DNA of 5,340 nucleotides from positions 1 through 5,340 of the forward strand of contig JACDAW010000265.1 in assembly GCA_013695245.1 (NCBI GenBank), read 5' to 3'. The translations under genes were made by a program, and so were the position numbers. The stretch comes from Pyrinomonadaceae bacterium (GTDB taxonomy: Bacteria > Acidobacteriota > Blastocatellia > Pyrinomonadales > Pyrinomonadaceae). Positions within the stretch are counted from its first letter, which is position 1, and the number at the start of each line of letters is the position of its first letter. The notes beneath the pieces were generated by a model that did no database searches, was not told where the DNA came from, and saw nothing but the letters and a program-made list of their open reading frames with translations. Shown piece after piece: positions 5,218 through 5,340 of this stretch.

Positions 5218-5340
5218 GAATCAAGGGTAGAAAATTGCGCGTGTTGAAAACAAAAGACTTACGAAAAACGCTTCAGAACTTTCGCGCTGACGCAGCCCAT
5301 AAGTTACTGATTCTACATGACTGATTTCTACTCTTGATTC
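5218..5340. repeat. Terminal inverted repeats bounding a 123-bp segment (MITE-like)
   Basis: GAATCAAGGGTAGAAA (5218-5233) and the reverse complement of 5325-5340 (GAATCAAGAGTAGAAA) agree at 15 of 16 positions. The interior does not pair. The layout resembles a very short non-autonomous transposable element. The right arm ends exactly at the window edge, so the repeat could extend beyond. The interior carries a chance-sized + strand frame (5214-5324, 36 codons, Lys/Arg-rich) and an open - strand frame from the edge to 5221; I recognise neither. Bases 5172-5217, between this and the transposase remnant, are AT-rich with no feature I can name. Confidence 0.5.

Noticed and set aside
5214..5324. 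36-residue basic ORF on the + strand inside the inverted repeat
   Set aside because: The AAGGA directly abuts the ATG with no spacer, the frame is short, overlaps the left inverted-repeat arm and has no recognisable similarity.
5221..5340. Open - strand frame of 39 codons entering from the right edge
   Set aside because: It could be the end of a gene outside the window, but it overlaps both inverted-repeat arms and shows no family signature; too little to call.

Overview
The window looks like chromosomal DNA from a moderately GC-rich, environmental Gram-negative-type bacterium. The mix of a GlpX-type phosphatase, a DUF2085 membrane protein, small Gly/Pro-tailed membrane paralogs and a large family-2 glycosyltransferase reminds me of Acidobacteriota (Blastocatellia-like). 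That placement is from memory and gene style only, since there is no rRNA or marker gene to test it. No tRNA, rRNA, CRISPR array or origin was seen.

Layout. Bases 2-748 are the C-terminal three quarters of a class II fructose-1,6-bisphosphatase (glpX), cut by the left edge. After a 97-base gap comes a DUF2085 four-helix membrane protein (846-1397). Next are two tandem paralogs of an unnamed small membrane-protein family (1481-2146 and 2332-2865), separated by a GC-rich hairpin that may be a terminator. The first paralog carries a long Gly-rich NQPGG-repeat tail; the second has only a short Pro/Asn/Gln tail. After about 250 bases without a convincing gene comes a complete processive family-2 glycosyltransferase (3117-4751) of the cellulose synthase/CslA type, probably making a beta-linked glycan at the inner membrane. 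All of these genes are on the + strand. The gaps of 80 to 250 bases suggest separate or loosely coupled transcription units rather than one tight operon, and I see no shared pathway linking them.

Right end. From about 4840 onward the composition becomes AT-rich and the character changes from housekeeping to mobile or regulatory. Three dyads follow each other within 70 bases (two perfect 18-bp palindromes, then a 7-6-7 inverted repeat). The third overlaps an extended -10 promoter element (TG-G-TATAAT). Immediately downstream, on the - strand, is a decayed C-terminal transposase fragment (about 4969-5171, IS982-like) with an internal stop and a frameshift. The last 123 bases are bounded by a 15/16 inverted repeat, like a very small non-autonomous element. 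The most intriguing parts are this operator/promoter-like cluster, which has no intact gene behind it, and the paralogous membrane pair with its conserved Cys-Cys-Cys-x-Trp motif.
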